Assembly: GCA_015345905.1 (NCBI GenBank)
Contig: JADDTR010000012.1
Span: 70,578-134,577, forward strand
DNA: 64,000 nt
Reading direction: 5' to 3'
Source of the DNA: Aotearoamyces nothofagi
Lineage: Eukaryota; Ascomycota; Leotiomycetes; Leotiales; Tympanidaceae
Positions 22,111 to 33,529 of this stretch are shown here, in pieces. How positions within the stretch are numbered: position 1 is the stretch's first letter; each line of letters starts with the position of its first letter. A program made the position numbers and the translations under genes. A model generated the notes under the pieces. It was not told the origin of the DNA. It worked only from the letters and a program-made list of their open reading frames with translations, and did not search any database.

Positions 22111-23223
22111 GTGGTGGGCACCTAGAGTTTCAAATGCTAGTGAGGAATAAGGCATGCTGACACCTTTATCGCAGAGGTTCCGCGTCACTCGCCGAGGGTC
22201 AAGTGGCTGCTTTGCGAAATATATGGGGAGGCTTTCCTGAGGTTTCTTTGCGTCAAGACCGTCGGTCGACGGTCGTGGTCTGTAACGGTCGTTTGGAAGC
22301 GGTTGGGGGGGATTGAACCGATGGATAATAGAACCTGGTGTGCGTCAAGATAGCCTTACTGCTTTATGATGAAACGATCCTATTGTATCCTAAGCCTCGA
22401 GATTCCCCAGCATGTGAGCCGTAACCGCCCATCAGCTCTGCCGAAAGGAGGCCCAGTGGAGGCCCAGTCGCCAGCCATACTGCACTGCAGCGCATCAAGA
22501 GGGCCGTCCAGGACGCGAGGCTGGCGCTTAGGCTGAACTCTGAGGTGAACGTGAACCCTCACAGCGTGCCGACTGATGCTTCTGTTGAGTGGTAAGGATG
22601 GATCTGTGCGGGCGGGCCCAGAAACATCCACACTCTCTGCCCAGAGGGCGAAGCTTCCCCGGAACAGGCGCAAGCTGGACATTGTCGGTGGGCAATATTT
22701 AGAGGATTTGGTTACTCGCTGGGACTGTTGTCATGACGGGCGGTCCCGTGACGGCCCAAGCGAGCTGGCGCTAAAAGGGTGCAAGGCTACGTGAAGGAGA
22801 GGGAGCAGGTGCGGGAGAGATTCATCGCCATTTTCGATCCCAGAAGATCTCTAGAACGAGGTCAAATGGGTATTTGTATTTTGGCCAGAAACAGACAGTT
22901 TGCTTACACGTCACAGGGCATACACGTGCACGATGCTGACTGGCTTCTACACCGTGCCAATCGAGAAGGCTCCTACTAGCGAACCTGCTTGGGCACTGCC
23001 TTCTTGCTGTGTTACTTAGATAATGGCGAATAGAAGAGAGGGATTGACCAAGAATACAATGAAATGCGTCGCCGGCAATTATGCAGCCCGATATTGCATC
23101 CAACCTCTGCATCTCCCAGGCGGGAGGAGGTGCCCATGAGAGGCGTCAAATGAAGTGCGGAACGCCTCTACGCCATCGCTATGAACCTTCCCACCGGGAA
23201 AGGCCTCTGAGAGAACGGGTGTT
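22111..23223. other. No gene seen
   Basis: About 1.1 kb without supported coding sequence. The plus strand has short open frames at 22576-22794 and 22779-22979, which overlap each other in different frames and show no motif. Confidence 0.45.
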
Positions 23224-23885
23224 TCACTTGATGCTGTTTTCCACTTCTGCGAAACCTCCTAGTAGCGGGGCCATTGCCTCTGTTTTGATGACTTGGACGC
23301 TTTTCAATGCCTCGTCCTCTTCGCCATCCGAGTGCCAGTCCACGGCTCCTGGTGGCAAACGGCCATATGCCGCATCCCCAGCTGTTTCAGATATGGTGTC
23401 GGTGGATAGCTTGGCCAGGACGTCTTGGTATTGTATGAGCCTCGCGTCCTGGCCGGAGAAAGGCGTGGCAGGCAGGCGCTGAAGATTCTGGGGGACCATG
23501 GCGAAGATGTCCACGAGGTGGCTATATCAGAGGGGGTGGTTAGCCTTGGAACCGTGCTGGGGCGTTGGCCCTGTTCAAACAGCGCAGGAATGCAGCGAGA
23601 GTAGGGGCAGCCTCACTTGGATGTTTGTGCTACAATCTTTTGCAGCGCTTCCGTCTCTCGCTGGACATCTTGAGGGTCTGCCAGCTGAGCGCTGGGGTTC
23701 TGGTCCGCGAAGCTGCCGTAGTTGGTGGCGTGAGCATCGTCGAAAAGTAATCGCGAGTTGTCGTCCTGGGTTTACGCAAGGACGTCAGCATATTCCCGCA
23801 AGATAGACAGCATAACGGGCAATCTAGGACCAACCTCGCGAGAGGGCGCTCGCTGTCGGCCGAGACAGGAGGAGCAGACTCCCAT
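23224..23885 (-). CDS. MEH1: LAMTOR1/Meh1 (Ego1)-like lysosomal adaptor subunit
   Basis: A 165-residue protein in three exons: 23885-23835, 23765-23617 and 23521-23224, with GT..AG borders and continuous frame. The N-terminus MGVCSSCLGRQR has Gly2 for N-myristoylation and Cys4/Cys7 for palmitoylation, as in the vacuole/lysosome anchor of Ego1/LAMTOR1. The DDNSRLLFDD..YGS segment follows, then a helical stretch (QRETEALQKIVAQTSNHLVDIFAM across an intron) typical of the LAMTOR fold, and an acidic C-terminus. In yeast Meh1 is the membrane anchor of the EGO complex that tethers Rag GTPases (Gtr1/2) and TORC1 at the vacuole. Short exon 1 carries the lipidation site alone. The first donor, GTTGGT, is weak, but the frame supports it. 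Confidence 0.82.
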
Positions 23886-24852
23886 GGCTGCCGTCAGGTG
23901 AAGGAGGCCGCACTGGTAGCACCTTGCAGCAGCGACAGCGACAGCGCTAGAAAGCAGCGCACAGGGAGTGCCGCAGTGATGCTGGGCTTCCCGTCATCAA
24001 CGCGCAGTAGGTCAAGGGAGCGTGGTCCAGCGAGGGTGATGAGGATAACGCCTTTGCATGTAAGGTCCGAATAATCGTGCTTCTACGAGCGCTTATGTGG
24101 GTGGACAGCGGTGCTGGCGGCAGGGAGAGCCAAGCTCGCGCTACGGAAGGGATGCCGGATATATTAGGCTTCAAAACCGCACAAACACGAACTCGGCGCG
24201 ATTATATCATCTCCACTGCGCTCTACAACATAGCCTCGACAGCGTCCGTTTGCAGCTCTTTGTATCCGAAGCTCAACGGTGCTTGGATTGCGGCATGCAA
24301 CATGAGGCCTTCGGTGCAGTATGCTGGATACGCGCTATCCTGGATCTCCTGAATCTTACCGCCACGACTCCAGTCTCCAACCACCCGTTTTCTGTTGTGA
24401 AGGATCGCCCAGTTTTCCAGGTAGGCACGTAGGGTCAGCCATCAGCTCAGACGGCACCGTCTGCGAGACTATCGAGAAGGTGTAAGCAAGGCTGCACTTA
24501 TCCGATTTCACTATTTCACTCCTGCTCACGATCGCTACAGCTTCAAATGGGTGTTGTCCTTTACCCCTTGCCTCTCTCCTTGATGCTAGACCAAAATTTC
24601 CTTTCAGGGTCACCAAATGAGCAAGTCACCTCAGTGAGACTTTCTGGACATCTCTCCAAGCCTAAATTCAGGGGCACACGCTGTCACCAGCCTAATCTAA
24701 TATGTCTGTTGCGAGGGAGGGTGGGTTCCCAGGGGCGATACCAGTGCTGCAAGGCTCTGCGGGATCTCTACGTCTGTCAAAGGCAATTAACTCCTTCAGT
24801 ATACCCTGTTTCCGATGTAGGTCCTTTGAAGTCTCTACAAGAAGTCTTCTGC
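23886..24852. other. No gene seen
   Basis: About 970 bp upstream of both the Meh1-like gene and the secreted repeat protein. Overlapping short ORFs in different frames have no supporting features. Confidence 0.45.
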
Positions 24853-24858
24853 TATAAA
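24853..24858 (+). promoter_or_regulatory. TATA box (TATAAA)
   Basis: TATAAA 140 nt before the ATG of the secreted Ser/Thr protein, followed by a C/T-rich leader with CATCAAC/CACTC motifs. The spacing suits a fungal core promoter. Confidence 0.55.
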
Positions 24859-24992
24859 GCAGGACGCCTCTGCCGTTGCTCTCTCTCACCATCCAAGCAT
24901 CACACTCCCAACTGTCTTCTCTCCCCGACATCAACCTTTTACACTCCTTTATCTTTTACTTTACACGTTCATTACTCTATCAGCCATTCACC

Positions 24993-25928
24993 ATGCGTTC
25001 TTGCATGGCAGCCGTTGCACCGGCTCTCTTTCTTCTTCTCACGCCCTCATTCGCCCAGCAGCTTCGAGGTCGTGATGACAACTGTCCCCCATCCTCGACG
25101 GTCACGGTCACGGTCACTACTGCTTCTAGCCCTACAACAGTCATAGCCACTGCTACTTCTGAACCTACAACAGTCACTGTCACTGCTGCTTCTAGCCCTA
25201 CAACAGTCACTGTCACTGCTGCTTCTGACCCTACAACGGTCACGGTCACTGCTGCTTCTGACCCTACAACGGTCACGGTCACTGCTGCTTCTGACCCTAC
25301 AACGGTCACGGTCACTGCTGCTTCTGAACCTACAACAATCACTGTTACAAGCATGGCGGGCTCAGTAACTGCAGCCGCCTCGATCAGCACAATCCTGTCC
25401 ATTTCTAGTGCTGGGGCGATTGCCAATTCCATCAACATGACCTCCTCATATGGTCTAAGTGCCTCAGAATCGTCGACCTGGATCGAATCCATTTCAAGCT
25501 GGGCAGCTGTCCGTCCATCAGAGACCAAGTCCAGTCAGTACACCACCTCAAGCGACGTAGCAGTCTTCTCTCAGAGCAGTGATGGGGTGCCATTGATGGG
25601 TTCTTCTGCTATGCCTACTCTTACCGGCGCCAAGACAACGATATCGACAGGCATTAATGCCGAGTCTGTAACCGAGCCGCCAAGTATGCCATCTTCCGCG
25701 CCTACAGGCATCACATCTGCTCCGGTCCCAATCTACAGCGAGTCAGCCGTCCTAGCTATCAACGGTACCGCCTCATTGCCATCCTGCCCAGGCGTTACAG
25801 GCTCGGTTATTTTCATCACCCTCACCAACACTATCGTCGAGACCGTCACCGGGTACGCACCACCCGTGTCGACTGCATCGATTGATGTCTCACGTGCTCT
25901 CAAGAGAAACAAGGCCTGGGCTTGGTAA
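24993..25928 (+). CDS. Secreted Ser/Thr-rich repeat protein
   Basis: A 311-residue protein with a clear signal peptide (MRSCMAAVAPALFLLLTPS, then FA-QQ). A mature region begins with a dibasic LRGRDD. Seven 11-residue repeats follow (PTTVTVTAASD type, residues 47-123), then a long Ser/Thr-rich stretch with several N-x-S/T sites and a Pro/Ser part. The C-terminus ends KRNKAWAW without a GPI-type hydrophobic tail. The ATG at 24993 is preferred over the upstream in-frame ATG at 24876, because the signal peptide starts there and the leader with a TATA box precedes it. Such proteins are usually heavily O-mannosylated wall or extracellular proteins. An antisense ORF across the repeats is a mirror artefact. 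Confidence 0.75.
   Translation: MRSCMAAVAPALFLLLTPSFAQQLRGRDDNCPPSSTVTVTVTTASSPTTVIATATSEPTTVTVTAASSPTTVTVTAASDPTTVTVTAASDPTTVTVTAASDPTTVTVTAASEPTTITVTSMAGSVTAAASISTILSISSAGAIANSINMTSSYGLSASESSTWIESISSWAAVRPSETKSSQYTTSSDVAVFSQSSDGVPLMGSSAMPTLTGAKTTISTGINAESVTEPPSMPSSAPTGITSAPVPIYSESAVLAINGTASLPSCPGVTGSVIFITLTNTIVETVTGYAPPVSTASIDVSRALKRNKAWAW
25131..25361 (+). repeat. 33-bp in-frame coding minisatellite, 7 units
   Basis: Seven 33-bp units, each encoding PTTVTVTAASx or a variant. The three central units look identical at the base level, while the outer units differ, suggesting recent expansion or homogenisation from the middle. Confidence 0.85.
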
Positions 25929-26812
25929 CGAACAACCCATCATGATGACAGAGATTACTTGATAAGAACTACAGCATCTGAACTGGACCGAAGCCATTTG
26001 GGCACAGAATTCTGGGTAGCGGCGCAGAGGCGTTACGGGACACGAATATGAGAATATGGAATATGAATCACGACTACGATTTGATGTAATGAGGGCTGGT
26101 GGCTGTTTCCTTTGCTGTGAGGCATAATGCATTGGGTTTATTTTAAAATCTTGGTCGAGATGGAATTAGAAATAGAAATATTGAACAAATCAAACAATCG
26201 CTTGTTATAATATGAAGAGTCCGGTTTTCTAATGACTGGATAGTGACGAAACTAGCTTTGGGAAGAGGCGGCCATCGAGGACCTTGTGCTGCAGGCAAGG
26301 GGCAATAGGTTGGCCCTTTCTAATACGAAGGGATGGACGGCTTCGGCACCTTTCCAGATGAGAGTCAGTACTGTAATACAACCCTAGGCTAGGTTGAGGC
26401 TTGGTAGTATCTGTCTTATACTCGATGTCGTGCCAGCCAGTTCTGTTACACTATTTCTTGAGAGGATTTCTATCGATACTTCACACACGGATATATGACC
26501 ACGCGTTGGCATATGGATTTATGCTGCCCTTACTCTGGGCATAGTGCTTGCAATCACCTACTCCTACAATATTTAACGACTGTAGGCGATACAGTATATA
26601 CTGGGAACACGGATGAGGAGTAATCAGGGACAAGAGCTGACACGTTTGCAAGTAGGTTTCAGCGACGTCAAGAGGCCGAAGGCACGCACTCTTGAAGAAT
26701 TGAATACCTACAGCAGCGTACATTGACTTTTGCAAGCCTATTCTTCAGTTGTTTCGGGCACAAGTTAATAGTCTATTCAATCGCATTTTACAAGTTACAG
26801 AGATGCCGGCCT
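25929..26812. other. No gene seen
   Basis: About 880 bp of mixed, AT-leaning sequence after the secreted protein. I found no coding stretch, RNA gene or repeat that I can support. Confidence 0.45.
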
Positions 26813-26821
26813 TATATATAT
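26813..26821 (+). promoter_or_regulatory. TATA-like TATATATAT
   Basis: About 120 nt before the ATG at 26941, with a CAAC/ACACATCCAACTC-type leader between them. Probable core promoter for the small Cys-rich gene. Confidence 0.4.
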
Positions 26822-26940
26822 GAATGCATATCTATGTCTTCACGACCACTTCCTCGAACACACATCCAACTCAGGTCCAGTCTCAGCAACAGAGCCATCT
26901 CATCCTTGCACTCCACAGCTCGCAAGGTTCACGTGATAGG

Positions 26941-27099
26941 ATGGCAGCCGCAGACCCCGGCAAGACTTTAGTCGACACCTTTGATAAGGGCTGGCAGTGC
27001 TGCAGCTGCGGAACGATAAACTACCGCGACGGTGGCGGTCTCTGGCATGGATGTGATGGTTGCGGTGCATGGCATTGCGGTACATGTGCTGATTTCTAA
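26941..27099 (+). CDS. Tiny Cys-rich zinc-ribbon-like protein
   Basis: A 52-residue ORF, MAAADPGKTLVDTFDKGWQ followed by CCSCGTINYRDGGGLWHGCDGCGAWHCGTCADF (quoted in two parts). Three C-x2-C pairs (CCSC, CDGC, CGTC) and a W-C/H-C arrangement suggest a two-site zinc ribbon, recalling RanBP2-type or small fungal zinc proteins. No signal peptide or membrane segment. An in-frame upstream ATG (26824) would add a 39-residue low-information leader; the later ATG fits the TATA spacing better. Function unknown. Its small size makes it uncertain. Confidence 0.5.
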   Translation: MAAADPGKTLVDTFDKGWQCCSCGTINYRDGGGLWHGCDGCGAWHCGTCADF

Positions 27100-27755
27100 T
27101 GTATCGGATGGCGTCTCGCTGGCAGGCCCAGTGGTGATCGTGGCGGGCTGCCGAGGGGCGGAGGGAAGTAGATAGGTGCCAGGCTCTCTCGAGAGTCAGT
27201 AAACGTTGCGTTCAGAACATGACTTGCTTGGCAAAAAATCATAATGCTGCCTGTGCCATGCTATTCTTGAAGATCATGTACGGTGTAGCGTCGGGAACAC
27301 AGTCAGTAGCTTCCCAGAAGGCTGGTATCCTGACTCTGTCGCGGTCCCGGGGCGCCATATTGAGACAGGAAGTTCTCGCACCCCGTTGGAGACTGGTATT
27401 CCTACACCAAATCTCCCTGCACAGCATATGAATTTCGACAGGAGTACGGAAGCTGCGGTGGTGTACGACGAGCTTGTTCGACAGCTGGCAAAGGCAAGAA
27501 TCGGGGAATCATGAGCTTGGCACTGGGAAGAAGTTGCTCCGCGGCGATGTATTTATTAAAAAATATTTGAGTTTTCTTAGGCTTGAGGTGTTGCTGGAAT
27601 AATAGATGTCTAGTTTCGGAATAATAAAGCATGATTGAAACATGTGCTTCCCTCTACAATAACCAACAGAAATCTTTATTTGACTTGAACTTCCCATACT
27701 TATTTTCGAAGCACTAAAGCTAGATTCGATTCACTATCTATACAACACAACACTG
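27100..27755. other. No gene seen
   Basis: About 650 bp between the tiny Cys-rich gene and the 3' end of GPI16. The AT-rich last 200 bp are likely the 3' flank and polyadenylation region of GPI16. Confidence 0.45.
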
Positions 27756-29597
27756 TCACTCCTTTTTCAGCTCCTTTTCGCCTTTCGGCTTCACAAACCT
27801 CTTTTTAAGCACCTTGATCCTCGCAAGCACCTTCAACCTCAACGCCTTAGCGTCCCACTTATCAGCCTCATCCGCGGCAACAAAGCGTCTCACAAGCAAG
27901 TTAAAGATACTCCCAAACGCTAATGCCATGACTGTACTGGTAAGAATGATGACGTTATAGGGCATACTAAAATCTGGCGTTGGTAGTGGTAATAGTAAAC
28001 TGGTCGTACGAATTTCGGTATTATTGCCAATCGTTATGACTGCAGATGGTACATCGAAGCCACGGTTGGCATCAGGCGGGTATTCGGTATAGCGAAGGAT
28101 CGCTTTCTCGAATTCATATGTTAGCACCACGGTCGAGTTGGCAGGAACTTGCATGCGAATTTCAAGTTGGGTGCCGCGTCGTCGATCGAGAGCTGGGCGG
28201 TAGTACATCTCTTTGATGAGGTCGCCAGATTGGCCGTTGATTTTGGCTTTCAGCGTATGTAGATAGAGCTTCATGAACCAAGGCAAAGATTCCATATACA
28301 CAAAGTCTACCACGCTGGTTGTTGAGGGGTTGGTTAGGATGGCTTGGACACCGCCTCGTTCTTGTCCATACCCAGTAAATGAACGCTCGGCATACAGCAG
28401 TGGTTGCTCGAATGGCACAACCTCTTTAAAATCTTGTGGTGGTAAGACCATCTCAAAGTCTTGGTCTGTCAATTTGAAGCATCGGATATAGCCGGATTCA
28501 TCCTTTCGCTCGATGGCACCCCCAGATGTGTAGACACTGCGAGCATGTGGCACATTGATACAGACAGATTCTGAATCCTTCTCTGATAATGGACATGAGC
28601 CTTTTAGGGCATGTCCAAATATTTGAGTCAGACTCCAGTCTTGGTCCTGAGCATTGTCCAGAGGGTAACAGGTATCATCTGATTGATATGGTTTTGAAGT
28701 ATCACATTTAAGCTCTTCGACTGCTACTGGACGAGGGATCGGATTGTCTATAGCTGTTAGCTAGATCCCACGCCACATTAGAAAATTACATACCACGAGG
28801 ACGTTTTGATCTTTGAATATCCAGTACCATATCAATCGTCTGCGTAATCTCCAATAAACAGTCATCGGATCCTTCAGGGCATACCGGTCTAACATCAATA
28901 GACATACTCTGCCACGACGCATCGAACAGCTTATGTCCGTCTAGCAAACTCGATATGCCAGTCTTACCCTTACACGGCAGAAGCTTCAAAAAAGGCGTTA
29001 GATTCTCCGTACACACCACTTCTCGTGGAAGTGTGCCATGCAATAGATGTAGATTTCCCAAAGTTGAATTTGCATGATCTCCGGCTGGCGTAAACGACAT
29101 TACAGGACTTATCGTTCTCGTAGAATCGATGAAGTTTAACGACGCGCAGAAGAGACCGGACAACGCATTCGTCAAGGTGAGCCATCTGCCGTCCGCTCTG
29201 CAAAGATCAGTATGAATTCATTAAAGATGCTGCGGGGACCCCACTCCTGATCTGTGTTGGCCTCAACCCAAGCCCAAATCTCCACGCCCGTTCCGCCCTC
29301 TTGGGCACCTCCCCACGGTCTCGCGCCCCAACTTTCAGCATCCCACCTGCCCAGACTAAATCTCAAATGCAGCTCTCGTGTACTCGCATGCTGAAGGATT
29401 TGCCCCAACGATCTAGGGAAATACCTGAAGTTTTGCTGCTCGAAGGCCGCACTTGTGGTGTTGCTGCGGAAGTTGAACGAGGCGAGCAGCGAGGATGGAG
29501 GTAGAGGCCGGAGGAGAAGCTGCTCGTGGTATTCGGCAGCAAGCCCAGTGCCATACAGAGCGCTGACAGCAAACAGTAAGAAGAGCAGTTTATGCAT
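27756..29597 (-). CDS. GPI16: GPI transamidase subunit GPI16 (PIG-T)
   Basis: A 582-residue subunit of the GPI transamidase, the ER complex that replaces the C-terminal signal of proproteins with a GPI anchor. Exons: 29597-29245, 29197-28794 and 28747-27756; two short introns (47 and 46 nt), frame kept. An N-terminal signal peptide (MHKLLFLLFAVSALYGTGLA) is followed by the PIG-T start (EYHEQLLLRPLPPSSLLASF) and the conserved SLGRWD..WGxxPWGG segment. The third exon has the VVHAR-like YTSGG region and the final hydrophobic segment (NVIILTSTVMALAFGSIFNLL), with a Lys-rich tail. Length matches yeast Gpi16 (610). It shares a 198-bp upstream region with LUC7. Confidence 0.93.
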
Positions 29598-29795
29598 GGC
29601 AGCTTTGCAGCTGGTGCTGGATTGGATCGGCTCAGCGAGAGTTCATGAGGTGGGCGAGGAGAGGCTGAGACTGACAACGTCGTCAAGCGCTAGCGCGAGC
29701 CTTGCCGCAGGGCTGAAATTTATCGCGGTAGCTCGGCCGTAAAGCTTCCTCACAATACAGAATTGTGAAGTCTTCACGACGCAAACGTAGGCAAG
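29598..29795. promoter_or_regulatory. Compact bidirectional promoter, GPI16/LUC7
   Basis: Only 198 bp separate the divergent start codons of GPI16 and LUC7, so the two must share upstream control sequence. No TATA box is apparent. Confidence 0.55.
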
Positions 29796-30770
29796 ATGGC
29801 GGCAGAACAGAGGAAGCTGCTTGGTACGCCTTTTAACCCTGTCCAGTGCTACTACCACTGTGCTCCAAAGCTCCTCACTTCGCCCTGAATATCTCTGTCG
29901 AAGCCTAGCTAACGCTCATCCTTTACAGAACAGCTCATGGGCGCTGGAGCCTCCTCCCGCGCTGCCCAACTATCTATCACCGACCCAAAAATATGCCGCT
30001 CTTTCCTAGTGGGCACCTGCCCTCATGACCTCTTCACAAATACTAAGCAAGATCTCGGGCCATGCCCAAAAGTGCACAGCGAGCCACTAAAGACCGAATA
30101 CGATGCCAACCCCGACAAAGCAAAGTACGGCTTCGAATACGACTACATGCGAGACCTACAGAAATATATTGATGAGTGCAATCGCCGGATTGATGCCGCT
30201 CAACGACGCTTGGAGAAAACGCCCGATGAGATCCGCCAGACCAACGCGTTGCTGAAGCAAATAAACGATCTAGCGAAAAGCGTTGAGACGGGTTTATTAG
30301 AGATTGAGGTTCTAGGCGAAGCTGCCGAAGTCAGTAGGGCCTATGAGGAGTTCTTTCGCATCAAGCAGGCGATGCAGACGAAGGGCGACAAGGAACGCGA
30401 ATTGAAAGCCCTCTCGGATACTAGTGGGCCGTCGGGTCATCAAAAGCTGCAAGTTTGTGATGTCTGTGGCGCGTATCTGTCGAGGCTTGATAATGATCGA
30501 CGACTTGCGGATCACTTTTATGGAAAGATGCACTTGGGGTATGCCCAGATGCGGAAGACATTTGAAGGATTGCAAAAGGACTTGAAGGGGCGGCCGCCGC
30601 CTGTGAGACAAGATGATGGGGATGGAAGTCCAGGTGGACGGGGGGGATACGATGGAGGCTATGGCGACGGCGGATGGGGACGTGGAGGAGGAGGATACGG
30701 TAGCCGTGGTGGTGGCAGAGGTGGTGGGTTTAGGGGCAGGGGTAGAGGCGGGTTTCGGGGGAATTGGTGA
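29796..30770 (+). CDS. LUC7: U1 snRNP protein LUC7
   Basis: A 289-residue LUC7-family splicing factor. Exons 29796-29823 (28 nt) and 29929-30770. The N-terminus MAAEQRKLLEQLMG continues across the intron. The first zinc finger is the CCCH type (C-x7-C..C-x5-H: CRSFLVGTC..CPKVH) and the second a C2H2 (CDVCGAYLSR..H-x5-H). A coiled coil lies between them (about 95-165), and the C-terminus is an RGG/GGY tail. LUC7 sits at the U1 snRNP/5' splice site and helps choose splice sites. The RGG tail in place of the RS tail of the animal proteins is usual in fungi. Confidence 0.95.
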
Positions 30771-30909
30771 TTACTGTTACTTTCACGGCGTCACTAGGAG
30801 GGCGTTAATAGGTATATACTGGCACAGCCATATACAGTCATCGAGAAAAGAGACTGTATTATTGTCTAAAATGTACCATTTCATTTGTCTCGTGAACCAT
30901 TGCCATTGT

Positions 30910-32834
30910 TTACTCAAGGCACATATTAAGCCTCTCACCTAGTAATTGCACCTCCGTCAAGGAGACATCCGCATCAATCTCTTCCATCTCTTTTCGTAGC
31001 TCGCCCCCTGGGAGCAGAGCCGATGCAATTCGTTCTTGTACAGCTCGGAGTGGACCCAGATAGATCTCACCGACAACACTGAACATACTTGATGGTACAG
31101 CATGTGTGTACGCCTCGCCACCTATGAAGATGATGAAATTGAGTACTGCCATATGAAAAGGGAAGCTTCGCTTTAGCTCTTCCAAGGATTCGGAAAGTTT
31201 GGCGTCAGCAAGAGCGGAAGTGTCTGGAAAGAGGTAAGGCTGAGTGGATGCAAGCGCAACGGTTGAGGAAAATACGTTCTCGGATTTACGCTCATGTGAG
31301 GTGATAATCTCCTCTTTTAACCATCCGACAGCAGATGCTTTCAGATTCTCATAGGGACAGTTTTCGAGAGTATCGCTAATGAAGGTCAGGCGTAATCTAT
31401 CGACAGGATGCGCGTGGAGAATTGATGATGTAAGTAGGTGAGCATGGTATCGAAGTGTTGGAGATGGTGTGTTGGCTGAGATGAGCGAAAGTGTCTGAAG
31501 ATGTTGCAGGAAGTCTTCGTCTTCTAATGGTCCAGATACAAATTTGTTGGAGTTCTCAAGCCAAAGTCCAATCGCAATGAGAGAGTCAATTGTACTCGGT
31601 GTTTCACTACCGATTGTTTGTGGGCCATCTCTGCCAATAAAGTGTTGGACAAGCTTTGCATGGTCGGGAAAGATGGTGAGACGTGGCAGTGACAACTTTG
31701 TGTCAAATAATACAGACGAGAATATTTTAGAAGTAACAAGGAAAAGCGATCCAGCATCTGATAGGGGTATTTGGTCAGGAGATGACGGATTATCCTCATC
31801 ATCGTCGTCGTCGGATTCGTCTTGTGTCGTAGATTTAGTGGCATTTATTGAATCAAAAAGGAATGAATAACCCTCCAACCCAATATCGCGTGCAAGAGCC
31901 TGGAAGACTTGTTAGCCGCTGCTGCAAAAATGGATCAGACTTGTAAGAAACTTACTAATAATTGGCCTACGACTATGTCTCGCTCCTGCAAAGCCGGATC
32001 TACTCTAAAAGCTTCCCCGAAGCTTCTTCTTCCCTTGATGACTTTGTCTGGCTCAAAATGCTCTTGGAGTCTAGCAGCCCATTCCAGACCATTTTCGGTA
32101 ATATATTCCTCCAGTATATGAGTAACAAAAGATTGCAACAGCTTCGTTTGGATAGCCTGTTCCTGTGGTTCTTCGGGGGTTGCTTCAGGATCTTCCGCGG
32201 AAGGTTCATTAGACTTAGTTAAATGTAGTGAGTTTGTACTTGCGATGCTAGACTTTCGATATGGTAACGACGGTCGCTTTTTCTCTGAAAGTGCGTGTAC
32301 AAATGCCACAACCGCATATGTAGCCTCGTTTGACGGTCGATAGGACGAAAGAATAGCCATAAGAGACGTAGAGAGGAATCGCGATGGGTATTTAGTCTTA
32401 ATGCGAGGATGTATGGTTGAGAGAAGAGATACTAAGAGGCAAAATCTCTCGATGTCTGAAGGTTCAGGTGTCTCCTTCTTGGTCTCTTCTGAGGTCGCCT
32501 TGGTCTCTTCCGAGGTTCCGTCAAGCTCCTGGCCAGCTTCTTCATCCAAGCTAAGCAACCTCAAGGACTCTGTGACCTGCAAAATAACCTCTCTGGGATT
32601 TCCCAGTCGAGAAATGGTGTTGAGACATGTTTCCGCGCCGGGAAGCGGAATAAGTAGGTGGATGAGGTCCCAGCCGATGTTTTGTGTCAATTCCACATCC
32701 TGAAGTATTTCGTTTAATTTGGGCAGGATGTCCGGCGACAGATGCGACTCGAGGATTGTGAGATACGTGAGATAATCGGTATTTGGTGGCAGACTCGCAG
32801 TAATAGCATCTACGGCTGATGTTGAGGAGGCCAT
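30910..32834 (-). CDS. YAP1-binding protein / DUF1760 (YBP1/YBP2, Alf4/glomulin-like)
   Basis: A 622-residue helical protein in two exons, 32834-31956 and 31899-30910 (GTAAGT..CAG, phase 0). The N-terminus (YLTYLTILESHLSPDILPKL) and the segment with NIGWDLIHLLIPLPGAE match the fungal family that includes YAP1-binding proteins Ybp1/Ybp2 and is distantly related to Alf4/glomulin. An acidic insert carries an Asp run (DESDDDDDEDNPSS). In yeast, Ybp1 supports peroxide-induced activation of Yap1, and Ybp2 has kinetochore links; which applies here cannot be told. Alternative ORFs on both strands are shadows. Confidence 0.82.
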
Positions 32835-33529
32835 GATGTTGGTTTCTGAAGGGGTCCGGAGTAGCGGGCTCTGAGTCCAAGATAATGTCGCGATAACGAG
32901 AAAGTCGCAAGGCTGAATCGTCAAGGCTGTGCCACATCGCTAAAGCCCAGAAACACCCCTCGTTGGAAAATCATATACTCCGAGACAACTGACGGGGAGC
33001 ATTGAGGACACTTCACGTTTTCGTGATTTTACATAGATTAGACGTGATAATATATTCAATTCTTCAACATCAGTTGACTGCCAATAGAGAGAACTGAATT
33101 AATGGGTAGTTACTCTTTGTCAGCCAACAGCAAAGTGGTGGTGAGGGAGACAAGGCTGGGCTTCAAAGAGCCACGCCAATTTCCTTGACCTCGGTCTTTC
33201 AACCTTCTTCCTCTCTCAACCTCAACATTCACGATCGCGACCTCATAACATCGCGATCACTGCCTGCCCTATGTTCCCACATGCTTATGAAGCTTTAGTT
33301 TCGAATGCAGCTCTTCCTCCGTCAAGCTCTTAAGCTTTGAGGAAGTCGCGTTCCTCAACAACCACGTCAACCCCGTTGGCCAATCGCTCACCAAAAACAC
33401 CTCTACACTGCGCATTTCATAGAGGCCAGTAGTGCGTCAAGTTTTAGTTTATTTGCGATAGGATCTCTTTTCTTTCTGCATACCCTCACAACTTCAAACC
33501 TGCACTCAATTCTCTATCCTACCGCAACA
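32835..33529. promoter_or_regulatory. Divergent upstream region
   Basis: About 700 bp between the YBP2-like gene and the disordered protein at 33530. The last 300 bp are C/T-rich with CTCAACCTCAAC motifs, as often seen in 5' leaders of Pezizomycotina. No ORF is supported. Confidence 0.4.

Noticed and set aside
24980-25528. 182-residue minus-strand ORF over the secreted repeat protein
   Set aside because: Open only because a 33-bp repeat keeps all phases; the plus-strand protein has the signal peptide and promoter.
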